A stretch of 64,000 nt of DNA from LMDS01 sp039930465 (GCA_039930465.1 JBDTTU010000003.1:33172-97171); one strand, 5' to 3'; counted from the first letter of the stretch, positions 17,272 to 26,339 are shown. Notes: generated by a model from the letters alone, not told the origin. Made by a program: numbers and translations.

Positions 17272-18078
17272 ATGGCCTCCGTGCATGCGCTCGATCTGAG
17301 CGACCTCAGCTGCACCTTCGTCGACAAACACGACCGGACTCAGCGCTACACGGCGGTTCGCGACGTGAACCTCAGCGTCGCCGCCGGCGAGTTCGTCTCG
17401 GTCGTCGGCCCCACGGGCTGCGGCAAGAGCACGCTGCTCAACGTGGCGGCCGGCCTGCTCGCGCCAAGCACGGGCAGCGTGCGCGTGTTCGGCGAGCCGC
17501 TCGCCGGCATCAACGCCCGCGCTGGCTACATGTTCCAGAGCGAGAGCCTGATGCCTTGGCGTACGGCGCTGCAGAACGTGATGGCAGGGCTCGAGTTTCG
17601 CGGCGTGCCCGATGCGCGAGCGCAGGCCGAGGAGTGGTTGAAGCGTGTCGGCCTGGGCGGCTTCGGCGACCGTTACCCGCACCAGCTCTCGGGTGGGATG
17701 CGCAAGCGCGTGAGCCTGGCGCAGACCCTGGTGCTCGACCCCGACATCATCCTGATGGACGAGCCGTTTTCGGCGCTCGACATCCAGACCCGGCAGCTGA
17801 TGGAAAACGAAGTGCTCGACCTGTGGGCGGCGAAGAAGAAGGCGGTGCTGTTCATCACGCACGACCTGGATGAGGCGATCGCGATGAGCGACCGCGTGGT
17901 GTGCCTCTCGGCTGGGCCCGCATCGCATCCGATCGGCGAATTCACGATCGACCTGCCACGCCCGCGCGACGTGGCCGAGGTGCGCGTGACACCGCGTTTT
18001 GTCGAGCTGCACCATGCCATCTGGTCGGTGCTGCGCGACGAAGTGCTGAAGGGCTACCAGCAGCAGCTGGCGGCTTGA
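17272..18078 (+). CDS. NitT/TauT-family ABC transporter ATP-binding protein
   Basis: This 268-residue ATPase carries Walker A GPTGCGKST (46-54), the signature LSGGMRKRVSLA, Walker B IILMDEPFSALD and a switch histidine in LFITHDLDEA. The signature is LSGGM rather than LSGGQ, as is common in SsuB/TauB relatives. It starts 7 bases after the substrate-binding protein gene. It powers import together with the permease that follows. Confidence 0.93.
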   Translation: MASVHALDLSDLSCTFVDKHDRTQRYTAVRDVNLSVAAGEFVSVVGPTGCGKSTLLNVAAGLLAPSTGSVRVFGEPLAGINARAGYMFQSESLMPWRTALQNVMAGLEFRGVPDARAQAEEWLKRVGLGGFGDRYPHQLSGGMRKRVSLAQTLVLDPDIILMDEPFSALDIQTRQLMENEVLDLWAAKKKAVLFITHDLDEAIAMSDRVVCLSAGPASHPIGEFTIDLPRPRDVAEVRVTPRFVELHHAIWSVLRDEVLKGYQQQLAA

Positions 18079-18102
18079 GCGGCCGAGATTCGGGTACACA
18101 CC

Positions 18103-18930
18103 ATGTGGAAACTCATCAAACCCACGCAGGCCAACCTGCGCGTCTGGCAGGTCGGATTGCTGGTCTTCATTTTCGTGCTGTGGCATGTGGTCACGAAGCC
18201 GGGCCTGATCCCACCGATCGTGTTCGAGAACGACCAGCAAGCCGCGTTCTTTTTCGGCGAGCCGCTGAAGATCTTCAGCCGCATCTCGGCCTGGTTCTTC
18301 ACCAACGCCGACATCTACCAGCACCTGTGGGTCACGCTGCTCGAGACCGTGCTCGCGTTCGGCATCGGCACCGTGCTCGGCCTGGGCTGCGGTCTGTGGC
18401 TGGCATTGAGCCCGATGGCCGCGGCCATTGCCGACCCGTACATCAAGGCGCTCAACAGCATGCCGCGAGTGATCCTGGCGCCGATCTTCGCGGTGTGGTT
18501 CGGCCTGGGCATCGCGTCGAAGGTGGCGCTCGGCGTCACGCTCGTCTTTTTTATCGTCTTCTTCAATGTCTACCAGGGCGTGAAGGAAGTGAGCCCGGTG
18601 GTGCTGGCCAACGCCCGCATGCTCGGCGCTTCGCAGAAGCAGTTGTTGCGCCACGTCTACCTGCCGAGTGCCACGAGCTGGGTCTTCAGCTCGCTGCACA
18701 CGAGCGTGGGGCTGGCGTTCGTGGGGGCGGTGGTCGGTGAATACCTGGGTTCGTCGCGCGGCGTGGGTTACCTGATCCTGCAGGCCGAAGGTTCGTTCGA
18801 CATCAACACCGTGATGGCCGGCATCCTCGTGCTGACGGTGTTCGCGCTGATGCTCGACGGCGCGGTGGGCCGCATCGAAAAACGCTTGATGAAGTGGCAG
18901 CCGCAGGCCGGCGAGACCGAAAAACTCTGA
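18103..18930 (+). CDS. NitT/TauT-family ABC transporter permease
   Basis: This 275-residue protein has about six membrane helices and the BPD-type EAA loop (ANARMLGASQKQLLRHVYLP) that docks onto the ATPase. The N-terminal region is longer than in SsuC, with a loop holding PPIVFENDQQAAFFFGEP. It lies 24 bases after the ATPase gene and 17 bases before the phosphatase gene, which supports a single operon. Confidence 0.92.
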   Translation: MWKLIKPTQANLRVWQVGLLVFIFVLWHVVTKPGLIPPIVFENDQQAAFFFGEPLKIFSRISAWFFTNADIYQHLWVTLLETVLAFGIGTVLGLGCGLWLALSPMAAAIADPYIKALNSMPRVILAPIFAVWFGLGIASKVALGVTLVFFIVFFNVYQGVKEVSPVVLANARMLGASQKQLLRHVYLPSATSWVFSSLHTSVGLAFVGAVVGEYLGSSRGVGYLILQAEGSFDINTVMAGILVLTVFALMLDGAVGRIEKRLMKWQPQAGETEKL

Positions 18931-18947
18931 CGGGGGCAAGACGGCGC

Positions 18948-20864
18948 ATGGCCAAAGACTTCGACACGATGGAAGACAGCAATCGGTCTTCCAACTTCGA
19001 CATCCACAGCGTCTCAGACCCGGCCCGCCGCGTGTGGCTGCAGGGTGGCCTCGCGGCCCTCGCCGGCGGTGCGCTGGCGCCGCTGTTCTCGGGTTGCGCG
19101 ATGACCGCCTCAAACGGCGGCCCGCTGCTCGGCTTCAAGGGCGTTGCGACCAGCACCGCCGACACCGTGGTCGTGCCCGAAGGTTATGTCGCGACCACGA
19201 TCGCGGCCTGGGGTGAGCCGGTCGGTGTGGCCGGCAACATGCCGGCCTGGCGCGAAGACGCGAGTTGCAGTGCGGCCGATCAAGCGCTGCAGATGGGCAT
19301 GCACCACGACGGCATTCACTTCTATGCGCTGGCCGGCAGCAGCACGCGCGGCCTGCTCACGATGAACCATGAGTACGTCGACGACGGCCTGTTGCATGTG
19401 GGCGGCATGGCACCCTGGACCGCCGAAAAAGTGAAGAAGGCGCAAGCCGCGCACGGTGTGACGGTGATCGAGGTCGAGCGCAAGGGCGAAGGCTGGGAGA
19501 TGGTTCGGCCCTCAAACTACGCGCGGCGTTTCACCGCCAGCACCCGGTTCGCTCTCGGCGGGCCGGCGGCCGGCCATTCGATGATGAAGACCGCGGCAGA
19601 CCCCGCGGGCCGCACCGTGCTGGGCACCGTCAACAACTGCGCGAGCGGCAAGACACCTTGGGGCACCTACCTGTCGGGCGAAGAGAACTTCGCTTTTTAC
19701 TTCGCCCTGGGCGAGGCCGAACCCGACGCGCACCAGAAGCGCTGGGGCCTGCGCAAGAGCGCGTATTTCCGCTGGAACGAACACGATGAACGTTTTGATG
19801 CGGCGAAGAACCCCAACGAGTTCAACCGCTTCGGCTGGGTTGTCGAGATCGACCCGATGGACCCGAAGAGCACGCCCGTCAAGCGCACCGCGCTCGGCCG
19901 CGCGGCGCACGAAGGCGCGTGGGTCGCGGTCACGAAAGACGGGCGCGCGGTGGTGTATTCCGGTGAAGATGCGCGCTTCGAGTACATCTACAAGTTCGTC
20001 AGCCGCGACCGCATCGCGCCGGCTGCGGGCGGCCTCACTCAAGCCCAGGCGAACCGCGAGCTGCTCGACCACGGCACGCTCTACGTGGCACGTTTCGACG
20101 CCGACGGCAGTGGCCGCTGGTTGCCGCTGGTGCACGGCCAGGGGCCGCTGACGGCAGCGAACGGGTTTGCCGATCAGGGTGAGGTGGTGATCAAGACGCG
20201 CCAGGCGAGCGACGCGCTCGGCGCCACGAAGATGGACCGGCCCGAGTGGCTGGCGATCGACCAGCACAGCGGCGAAGTGTTTTGCAACCTCACCAACAAC
20301 AGCGCGCGCGGCGCGAAAAACCAGCCCGGTGTTGATGCGGCGAACCCGCGCGCCAACAACGTGATGGGCCAGGTCATTCGCTGGAAGGAAGAGCGCGACT
20401 TCGATGCCACCACGATGCGCTGGAGCCACCTCGTGCTCGCCGGCGACCCGGCCAACACCCGACCCGAAGCGAAGGGCAACATCAACGGCGACCTCTTCGC
20501 CTGCCCCGACGGCCTGATGCTCGACGCGCGTGGCGTGTTGTGGATCCAGACCGACATGCACGCGTCGCAGATGCACCAGGGCGAACTCGCGCGCATCGGC
20601 AACAACCAGATGCTGGCGTGTGACCGGAACACTGGCGAGATCAGGCGTTTCTTGACCGGGCCTGTGAACTGCGAGATCACCGGCGCCACGCAAACGCCCG
20701 ACGGCAGCACGATGTTCGTCAACATCCAGCACCCCGGCGAAACGCCGAGCGACCGCAGCGACCCTGCCGAGCCGAGCCGGAATTCGAAGTGGCCCTCGGG
20801 CGGACGGCCTCGCTCGGCCACGGTCGTGATCCGGCGTCGCGACGGGGGCGTGATCGGCACCTGA
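18948..20864 (+). CDS. PhoX-family (DUF839) alkaline phosphatase-like protein, Tat-exported
   Basis: This 638-residue protein begins with a Tat-like signal (DPARRVWLQGG, then a hydrophobic stretch ending FSGCA). The body has PhoX/DUF839 landmarks: LLTMNHEYVDDG, WGTYLSGEENFAFYF, AHEGAWVAVTKDGRAVVYSGED, and CPDGLMLDARGVLWIQTDM. PhoX enzymes are periplasmic calcium/iron phosphomonoesterases. The FSGC sequence could also be read as a lipobox. The gene sits directly behind an ABC importer, which suggests the phosphatase frees the importer's ligand from a phosphoester. No Pho box was confirmed. An alternative start lies at codon 8. Confidence 0.88.
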   Translation: MAKDFDTMEDSNRSSNFDIHSVSDPARRVWLQGGLAALAGGALAPLFSGCAMTASNGGPLLGFKGVATSTADTVVVPEGYVATTIAAWGEPVGVAGNMPAWREDASCSAADQALQMGMHHDGIHFYALAGSSTRGLLTMNHEYVDDGLLHVGGMAPWTAEKVKKAQAAHGVTVIEVERKGEGWEMVRPSNYARRFTASTRFALGGPAAGHSMMKTAADPAGRTVLGTVNNCASGKTPWGTYLSGEENFAFYFALGEAEPDAHQKRWGLRKSAYFRWNEHDERFDAAKNPNEFNRFGWVVEIDPMDPKSTPVKRTALGRAAHEGAWVAVTKDGRAVVYSGEDARFEYIYKFVSRDRIAPAAGGLTQAQANRELLDHGTLYVARFDADGSGRWLPLVHGQGPLTAANGFADQGEVVIKTRQASDALGATKMDRPEWLAIDQHSGEVFCNLTNNSARGAKNQPGVDAANPRANNVMGQVIRWKEERDFDATTMRWSHLVLAGDPANTRPEAKGNINGDLFACPDGLMLDARGVLWIQTDMHASQMHQGELARIGNNQMLACDRNTGEIRRFLTGPVNCEITGATQTPDGSTMFVNIQHPGETPSDRSDPAEPSRNSKWPSGGRPRSATVVIRRRDGGVIGT

Positions 20865-20913
20865 GTTCTGTAGCGCACGCCGCGCTGCGTTGCGTGCCCT
20901 CCTACAGGCAGCG

Positions 20914-20930
20914 CTGTCGGCGGCCGACAG
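20914..20930. other. 17-base perfect palindrome
   Basis: CTGTCGGC and its exact inverse flank a single G, between the PhoX stop and the next small gene. There is no T-run, so it may be a poor terminator, a binding site or chance in GC-rich DNA. Confidence 0.4.
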
Positions 20931-20988
20931 ACGGCGCGGCCTGGTGCGCCTACGCTCTCTCCATCGTGAACACATTCTGGAGAGAAAC

Positions 20989-21447
20989 ATGAGAGCACTC
21001 GCCACCTTGACGCTGGCCGCTGCAACGGCGTTCGTGAGCCTGGCTGCATCTGCCCAGACGGCCCAGCCGGCACAAGCCCCGGCCGTCGGTACCAGTGAGC
21101 GTGGGCCGCTGCCGGCGGTTCGCACGATGAACGGCGTCTCTTACATGAACGGCGGGGCAGGCCTTGAGAACGCGGCGTACATCAAGTCGCGCGGCAGCGA
21201 ATTTCCGCTGCACATCCTCTTCAGCGGCCGCGGTGGCGAGTATGGCGTGGCACAAAGCGTCACGGTACGCAACGGCGACCGCGAAGTGCTGACCCTGCCG
21301 AATGTCGGCCCCTACTTCATGCTGCAGGTGCCGCCAGGGCGCTATTCGATCGACGCCACCTTCAAGGGTGCGGTCGAACAACGCAGCGTGACGGTCGGCA
21401 CGGGCATCAGTACCGTGAACTGGAATACGCTGCGCGCTTCGGAGTAA
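20989..21447 (+). CDS. Small exported protein of unknown function
   Basis: This 152-residue protein starts after GGAGAGAAAC. It has a signal peptide ending near AASAQ, then a Pro/Ala-rich stretch and a beta-rich domain (VPPGRYSIDATFKGAVEQRSV). That domain resembles carboxypeptidase-regulatory or Ig-like folds (PGRY is a typical turn). It is probably periplasmic. It abuts the converging mmsA remnant with no gap: the stop codons are adjacent. I do not recognise a named family. Confidence 0.75.
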   Translation: MRALATLTLAAATAFVSLAASAQTAQPAQAPAVGTSERGPLPAVRTMNGVSYMNGGAGLENAAYIKSRGSEFPLHILFSGRGGEYGVAQSVTVRNGDREVLTLPNVGPYFMLQVPPGRYSIDATFKGAVEQRSVTVGTGISTVNWNTLRASE

Positions 21448-21702
21448 TCACTTCGCCGTCGGCATCACGAACTCGGCGCCCTTGGGCGTGGTCGAAGGCC
21501 AGCGCTGCATCACCGATTTCTGCTTGGTGTAGAAGCGCACGCCCTCTTCGCCATAGGCGTGCATGTCGCCGAACAGGCTCTTCTTCCAGCCCCCGAAGCC
21601 GTGCCACGCCATCGGCACGGGGATCGGCACATTGATCCCCACCATGCCCACCCGCACCTGGCGGCTGAACTCCCGGGCCACGTTGCCGTCGCTCGTGTAG
21701 CA
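21448..21702 (-). pseudogene. mmsA: 3' remnant of methylmalonate-semialdehyde dehydrogenase (mmsA)
   Basis: About 84 codons remain. The segment VGMVGINVPIPVPMAWHGFG followed by GGWKKSLFGDMHAYGEEGVRFY is the unmistakable C-terminus of CoA-acylating MmsA, normally about 500 residues. The match starts at CYTSDGNVARE and stops at a T-run and hairpin directly upstream. The catalytic Cys and the NAD site are missing and there is no start context, so this cannot be a working enzyme. The breakpoint coincides with the terminator at 21702-21736, which suggests a deletion or rearrangement joint. Confidence 0.85.
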
Positions 21703-21736
21703 AAAAAAAGCCCACCGGCCTGAGCAGGTGGGCTTT
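21702..21736 (-). terminator. Rho-independent terminator
   Basis: On the minus strand GCCCACC and GGTGGGC pair around a 10-base loop and are followed by eight T residues. AAA/TTT extends the stem. It would end a leftward transcript coming from 21737-21977, just before the mmsA remnant. Confidence 0.8.
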
Positions 21737-21977
21737 GCAAGTCCTCGAAAGGACGTCGTTGGGACTGGTGCGGTCTGCGCTCTGTTCGGTGTGATGTTCT
21801 TCGCCGAGCGGTGAGGACCTTGCGTTCGCGGCCCGCTGCGGGGCCCCGTGTGACAGCAATGCCGCGACTCTATGAGCGCGCAAACCTTTGCACCATCCCC
21901 ACTTTGAAGGACACAGGCCCCGAGTCACAAAGTTTCACTTTTGATTCCGTTGCGCGCAGTGGCGCCACAATGCCGGC
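21737..21977. other. Gene-free region upstream of the terminator; possible leftward small RNA
   Basis: No convincing protein is encoded on either strand. On the minus strand the region contains a short hairpin (AGTCCT, loop CGAA, AGGACG) and a GC-rich pairing segment around GGGGCCCCGC before the strong terminator. This would fit a noncoding RNA of 100-200 nt. It also carries the promoter region of the YecA-like gene on the plus strand. I did not recognise a known RNA family. Confidence 0.35.
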
Positions 21978-22700
21978 ATGCCTGTTCCTCCGCGCCGCCC
22001 TTCTTCGCCTCGTGCGCCCGCGAACGTGCCGGCGCTTCCGGTGACCGAAGCCGAACTCGAAGAGTTGCAGGCCTTGCTCGACCGCGTGCCTGCGCCGCTC
22101 GAAGCGCTCGACGTGAGCATGCTCGACGGTTTTTTGTGCGGTGTGCTGGTGCAGCCGCAGTGGGTGGCGGTGTCGCGCTGGTTGCCCTTCGTCACCGACG
22201 TCGACGGGCGCGCGCTGCCGCCGCGCTTCGAGACGACCCGTTTGCACCCGCTCGTATTGCGCCGCCACGCCGAGCTGAACGATGCGATCAACCGCCGCCA
22301 GTGGTTCGACCCCTGGGTGTTCGAACTGAATGGTGATTCGGCGGATGCCAACGACGACGAGTTCGACGAAGGCGCACCTGCGGAAGTCGATGCCGTGTAC
22401 CCGTGGGTCGCCGGTTTCGCGACCGCGCTCGAGCACTTCCCCGCGCTGATGGCCGGTGATGCGAAAGAGCTGACCGAACCGCTGGCACTGTTGTACCGCC
22501 ATCTGGCCGCCGACGATCTGGAAGATGCCGACGAGCTGCTGGCCGAGATCGAATCGCTGGAGCCGCCGGCCGACCTGAGCGAAGCGGTTGAGGGGCTGGT
22601 GCAGGCCACGCTGCTGCTGGCCGACATCACGCGGCCGCTGCCCGGTGCGCTGGGCACGGCAGGCAGGCCACGCCGCCCGGCGCCACCGCGGCGCCGTTGA
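21978..22700 (+). CDS. YecA/UPF0149 family protein
   Basis: This 240-residue protein has the YecA/YgfB helical domain: EAELEELQALLDR, then SMLDGFLCGVLVQP, and a later GFATALEHFP segment. The region around residues 115-125 is acidic (DANDDEFDE). The C-terminal SEC-C zinc motif of longer YecA proteins is absent; the tail is Pro/Arg-rich instead. The role is unknown. Its convergent placement next to priA is familiar in this bacterial group. Confidence 0.88.
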   Translation: MPVPPRRPSSPRAPANVPALPVTEAELEELQALLDRVPAPLEALDVSMLDGFLCGVLVQPQWVAVSRWLPFVTDVDGRALPPRFETTRLHPLVLRRHAELNDAINRRQWFDPWVFELNGDSADANDDEFDEGAPAEVDAVYPWVAGFATALEHFPALMAGDAKELTEPLALLYRHLAADDLEDADELLAEIESLEPPADLSEAVEGLVQATLLLADITRPLPGALGTAGRPRRPAPPRRR

Positions 22701-22701
22701 T

Positions 22702-24786
22702 TCAGATCGACAGCGGGTCCACGTCCACAGCCCAGCGCAAGACCTTCGCCGCCGCGCCCTTGTCGGCCGCGCGCGCCCGCCGCGTTTCATGCAGGGCCGC
22801 GAGCCACAGCGCCAGAAAGCGCTGCAAGGCCACGCGCGAGGTCGATTCCACCAGCATCTGCATGCGTTCCACGTTGGCCACGCGCGCCACGCCGAGGGGC
22901 ACCGGCGGGTACATCGTCACCGCATCAAAGCCGGGCAGGGTCGCGGCCAGTTCGGCGGCCGCCTGCAAAAAGGCGCGCGCAGCCTCGGGGGTGCGTGCAT
23001 CGGCACGCAGGATCGCCAGGTGCGAAAACGGCGGCAGGCCGGCCATCTCGCGCTCCTTCAGCTGGCTCGCCGCGAAAGCGTCGAAGTCGTGCTTTCGCAA
23101 GGCTTCGTAGAGCGCATGGCGCGGGTGCCAGGTCTGCACCCACATCTCGCTGCGCTCGGCCTGTTCGGCGTCGCGCCCGGCGCGGCCGGCGGCCTGCATC
23201 AGCAGCGCGAACAGGCGTTCGGGCGCGCGAAAGTCGCTGCTGAAGAGCGAGGTGTCCGGGTTCACCGCGGCCACGAGCGTGATGCGCCGGAAGTCGTGGC
23301 CCTTGGTCACCATCTGCGTGCCGACCAGCACGTCGACATCGCCCGCATGCACGGCGCCGAGCTGGGCTTCGAGCGCGCCCTTCAGGCGCGTGCTGTCGGC
23401 GTCGATGCGGGCGATGCGCGCCGGCTGGCCGTCGGCACCGAGCAGCGTTTGCGCCAGCTGTTCTTCGAGCCGCTCGGTGCCGCGGCCAAGCGGCGCGATG
23501 TCGAGGTTGCCGCACTCCGGGCAAGCGCGTGGCACCCGCTCGGTGAAGCCGCAATGGTGGCAGCGCAGCGTGCGGTCCAGCTTGTGGAACACGCGCCAGG
23601 CGCTGCAGTGCGGGCAGCCGCTCTTCCAGCCGCAATCACCGCAGTGCAACACCGGCGCATAACCACGCCGGTTCAGGAACACCAGGCTCTGTTCACCCCG
23701 GCCGATGCGCTGCTGCAGCGCGGCCAACAGTGGCGGCGACAACGCGGTGGTCACGCCCTTGCTCTTTGGCAGCAGGTTCATGTCGACCAGCCTGACAGTC
23801 GGGAACGCGCCGCCGCCAATGCGCGCTGGCAGCGCCAGGCGCTGGTAGCGCCCTTCGTTGGCGCGCTGCCAGGTTTCGAGCGACGGTGTGGCCGAGCCGA
23901 GCAACACCGTCGCCGATTCGAGCTTGCCGCGGTACACCGCCAGATCGCGTGCCGAATAACGCGCGCCTTCCTGCTGCTTGTACGACGGGTCGTGCTCTTC
24001 GTCGACCACGATCAGGCCGAGCCGCGGCATCGACGCGAACACCGCCAGCCGCGTGCCCAACACCAGGTCGGCTAGGCCCAGGTGCGCGGCGAGCCAGCTG
24101 CGCAGGCGCTGCGCAGGAGTCAACCCGCTGTGCAAGGACACGATGTGGCGGCCGGCAAAACGCTCGGTGAAGCGCGCTTCGAGCTGTGGCGTGAGGTTGA
24201 TCTCGGGCACCAGCACCAGCGCTTGTCGGCCGGCGGCCAATGCGCGGGCCGCCGCACCGAGGTAGACCTCGGTCTTGCCACTGCCGGTCACGCCGTGCAG
24301 CAGCACGGTGTTCGCTCCCTGGCCTGACCCGATCTGCGCGAGTGCGCCGGCCTGCGCTTCGTTCAGCGGCGGCGCTTCGGTCTCGGTGGCGCCGGCCGGG
24401 CGCGCGGCGAGCGCCTTGTGCAGTTTGCGGATGCGGTTGGCGAGCTGCGCGTCGTCGAGCTTGCGCAGTTCCGGCGGCAGCACCGACAGCGCCACTTCGC
24501 CCACGCTGCGTTGGTAGTAAGCAGATGCAAATTCGACGAGTTCGAGCCAGGCGGCGTTCAACGGCGGAAGCGATGGGCGCGCACTTGAAACCGGCCTCAG
24601 GTCGGCCGCCGCTGTGTCGCCGGGCTCGCCAGGCCACACCAGGCCGGGCACTTCGCGCCGACCAAAAGGTACGCTCACCAATGTGCCGGGCGAGAGCATG
24701 CGCTCACTGATGTAGTCGAGCGGCCCGGTCAGGCCGGTGTGCTGCGGTGCATCGACGGCGACCCGAAGCCGAATCGTTTCAGCCAC
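22702..24786 (-). CDS. priA: Primosomal protein N' (replication restart helicase PriA)
   Basis: This 694-residue superfamily 2 helicase restarts collapsed replication forks. Walker A is GVTGSGKTEVYL (Lys171) and Walker B is VVDEEHDPSYKQ. The eight-cysteine zinc-binding insert is complete (CGDCGWKSGCPHCS, then CHHCGF and CPECGN). AGRAGRD is motif VI. The N-terminal DNA-binding domain (VDAPQHTGLTGPLDYIS) is present. The length is normal for the family. Confidence 0.97.
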   Translation of the reverse strand: MAETIRLRVAVDAPQHTGLTGPLDYISERMLSPGTLVSVPFGRREVPGLVWPGEPGDTAAADLRPVSSARPSLPPLNAAWLELVEFASAYYQRSVGEVALSVLPPELRKLDDAQLANRIRKLHKALAARPAGATETEAPPLNEAQAGALAQIGSGQGANTVLLHGVTGSGKTEVYLGAAARALAAGRQALVLVPEINLTPQLEARFTERFAGRHIVSLHSGLTPAQRLRSWLAAHLGLADLVLGTRLAVFASMPRLGLIVVDEEHDPSYKQQEGARYSARDLAVYRGKLESATVLLGSATPSLETWQRANEGRYQRLALPARIGGGAFPTVRLVDMNLLPKSKGVTTALSPPLLAALQQRIGRGEQSLVFLNRRGYAPVLHCGDCGWKSGCPHCSAWRVFHKLDRTLRCHHCGFTERVPRACPECGNLDIAPLGRGTERLEEQLAQTLLGADGQPARIARIDADSTRLKGALEAQLGAVHAGDVDVLVGTQMVTKGHDFRRITLVAAVNPDTSLFSSDFRAPERLFALLMQAAGRAGRDAEQAERSEMWVQTWHPRHALYEALRKHDFDAFAASQLKEREMAGLPPFSHLAILRADARTPEAARAFLQAAAELAATLPGFDAVTMYPPVPLGVARVANVERMQMLVESTSRVALQRFLALWLAALHETRRARAADKGAAAKVLRWAVDVDPLSI

Positions 24787-25158
24787 GGCAGCGCCCGAGA
24801 TAGTTATCGCTCAAAGCTAAAAGATCCTGCAAGGACGACCGGTAAGTTGATGATTTTGAACAGCTTTTGAAATTCTCCACTCATTCTGTGGATAACTTTG
24901 TGCGTAACTCACCCTGAATGACCGCAAACGCTTGCTGCGCTTGGGATCGGAAAGGATTGCCCGCTTTCGGGGCATCGACCGACTTTCAATGAAATCAACA
25001 ACTTGGCGCAGCTTGGTGAAATCTGCATGCTGCATCGCAACAGCCTCTTGTGCGAGACGCGTGGGGTCAGCTTTTGGGGATAAGTCAAGCCCTGAGCGCT
25101 CACTTACCTGCAAGTTGTCGGTATTTGCAGGTTGTCGGATTTCGGCGGGGCTTCGGCC
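24787..25158. other. 372-base gene-poor, AT-richer spacer between priA and hemE
   Basis: The base composition is visibly lower in GC than the flanks. It contains one DnaA-box-like site, the direct repeat TGCARGTTGTCGG twice (near 25109 and 25126), and a 98-codon minus-strand reading frame (24817-25113) with no family resemblance or good start signal. I do not call that frame a gene. The priA and hemE genes run the same way, so the hemE 3' end and the priA promoter should lie here. Confidence 0.5.
24887..24895 (-). promoter_or_regulatory. DnaA-box-like nonamer TTATCCACA
   Basis: TGTGGATAA on the plus strand is an exact match to the consensus TTATCCACA on the minus strand, 100 bases upstream of the priA start. 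A single box may regulate priA or titrate DnaA. There is no cluster of boxes, so it is not an origin. Confidence 0.45.
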
Positions 25159-26250
25159 TCACCGTCGCTGGCGAATACGGCGCGAGACCTCGTGCACGGT
25201 GTCGACGAGCACCGACACATTCTCAGGCGGCGTGTGCTGGCTGATGCCGTGGCCGAGGTTGAAGATGTGGCCAGCGACGCTGCCGTCGGCGTTCGTCGGC
25301 GGGCCGAAGCTCTCGAGCGTGCGTGTCACTTCGGCACGAATCTGGTCCGGGCCGGCGAACAGCACGTTCGGGTCGATGTTGCCCTGCAGCGCCACGCGGT
25401 GGCCCACACGCGCGCGCGCGGCGCCGAGGTTCATGGTCCAGTCCAGCCCCACCACGTCGGGGTTCAGGTCGGCAATCTGGTCGAGCCACAATCCGCCGCC
25501 CTTGGTGAACACGATGTGCGGAATGCGCTGGCCTTCGTGTTCGCGCTTCAGCCGCTGCAACACACGCTGGGTGTACGCCAGGTTGAAGGCCTGGAACGCG
25601 CCGTCGGCGAGCACGCCACCCCAGCTGTCGAAGATCATCACGGCCTGCGCGCCGGCTTCGATCTGTGCGTTCAGGTACAGCGCGACCGCATCGGCGTTGA
25701 CGGCGAGCATGCGGTGCATCAGGTCGGGCCGGCTGTAGAGCATGGTCTTGACCAGGCGGTAGTCGTCGGAGCCGGCGCCTTCGACCATGTAGCAGGCCAG
25801 CGTCCACGGGCTGCCCGAAAAACCGATCAGCGGCACGCGGCCGTTCAGCGCGCGGCGGATCGACGTGACGGCGTCGAACACGTAGCGCAGCTTGTCCATG
25901 TCGGGCACTTCGAGCTTGGCGACCGCGGCTTCGTCACGCACCGGGTGCGCGAATTTCGGGCCTTCGCCGAGCGCGAAAGACAGGCCCAGGCCCATCGCGT
26001 CAGGCACGGTCAGGATGTCGCTGAACAAGATCGCAGCGTCGAGCGCATAACGCTTGAGCGGCTGCAGCGTCACCTCGGTGGCGTAGTCGGTGTTGGTCGC
26101 CAGGCCCATGAAACTGCCGGCTTTCGCGCGCGTGGCGCGGTATTCCGGCAAGTAGCGGCCGGCCTGGCGCATCAGCCAGACGGGGGTGTGCTCGGTGGGC
26201 TGGCGCAGGCAGGCGCGCAGAAAGCTGTCGTTTTGAAGCGGTGCGTACAT
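25159..26250 (-). CDS. hemE: Uroporphyrinogen decarboxylase
   Basis: This enzyme of about 363 residues removes four carboxyl groups from uroporphyrinogen III to give coproporphyrinogen III in haem synthesis. The signatures PVWLMRQAGRYLPEYR and GFSGSPWTLACYMVEG are intact, as is the N-terminal Arg/Asp active-site set (FSDILTVPDAMG). ATG 26250 (MYAPLQNDSFLRA) fits the family N-terminus. A TTG 15 bases upstream is possible but unlikely. Confidence 0.97.
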   Translation of the reverse strand: MYAPLQNDSFLRACLRQPTEHTPVWLMRQAGRYLPEYRATRAKAGSFMGLATNTDYATEVTLQPLKRYALDAAILFSDILTVPDAMGLGLSFALGEGPKFAHPVRDEAAVAKLEVPDMDKLRYVFDAVTSIRRALNGRVPLIGFSGSPWTLACYMVEGAGSDDYRLVKTMLYSRPDLMHRMLAVNADAVALYLNAQIEAGAQAVMIFDSWGGVLADGAFQAFNLAYTQRVLQRLKREHEGQRIPHIVFTKGGGLWLDQIADLNPDVVGLDWTMNLGAARARVGHRVALQGNIDPNVLFAGPDQIRAEVTRTLESFGPPTNADGSVAGHIFNLGHGISQHTPPENVSVLVDTVHEVSRRIRQRR

Positions 26251-26339
26251 GGGGCATTGTCGCAAAGGCGTTGGGGTGACTGCTGCGGCGCTTTCGGCAT
26301 GCCCGCGCCGATAATCGGCGCTCCAACCAGGAGGCCGCC

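Noticed and set aside
17029..19113. 694-codon open frame on the minus strand
   Set aside because: It is opposite the ABC transporter genes and is not protein-like.
24887..24895. Replication origin
   Set aside because: Only one DnaA box is present, with no box cluster and no dnaA/dnaN/rnpA genes.
24817..25113. 98-codon minus-strand frame in the priA-hemE spacer
   Set aside because: It has no ribosome site, no family similarity and atypical composition; it is kept only as a note in the spacer entry.
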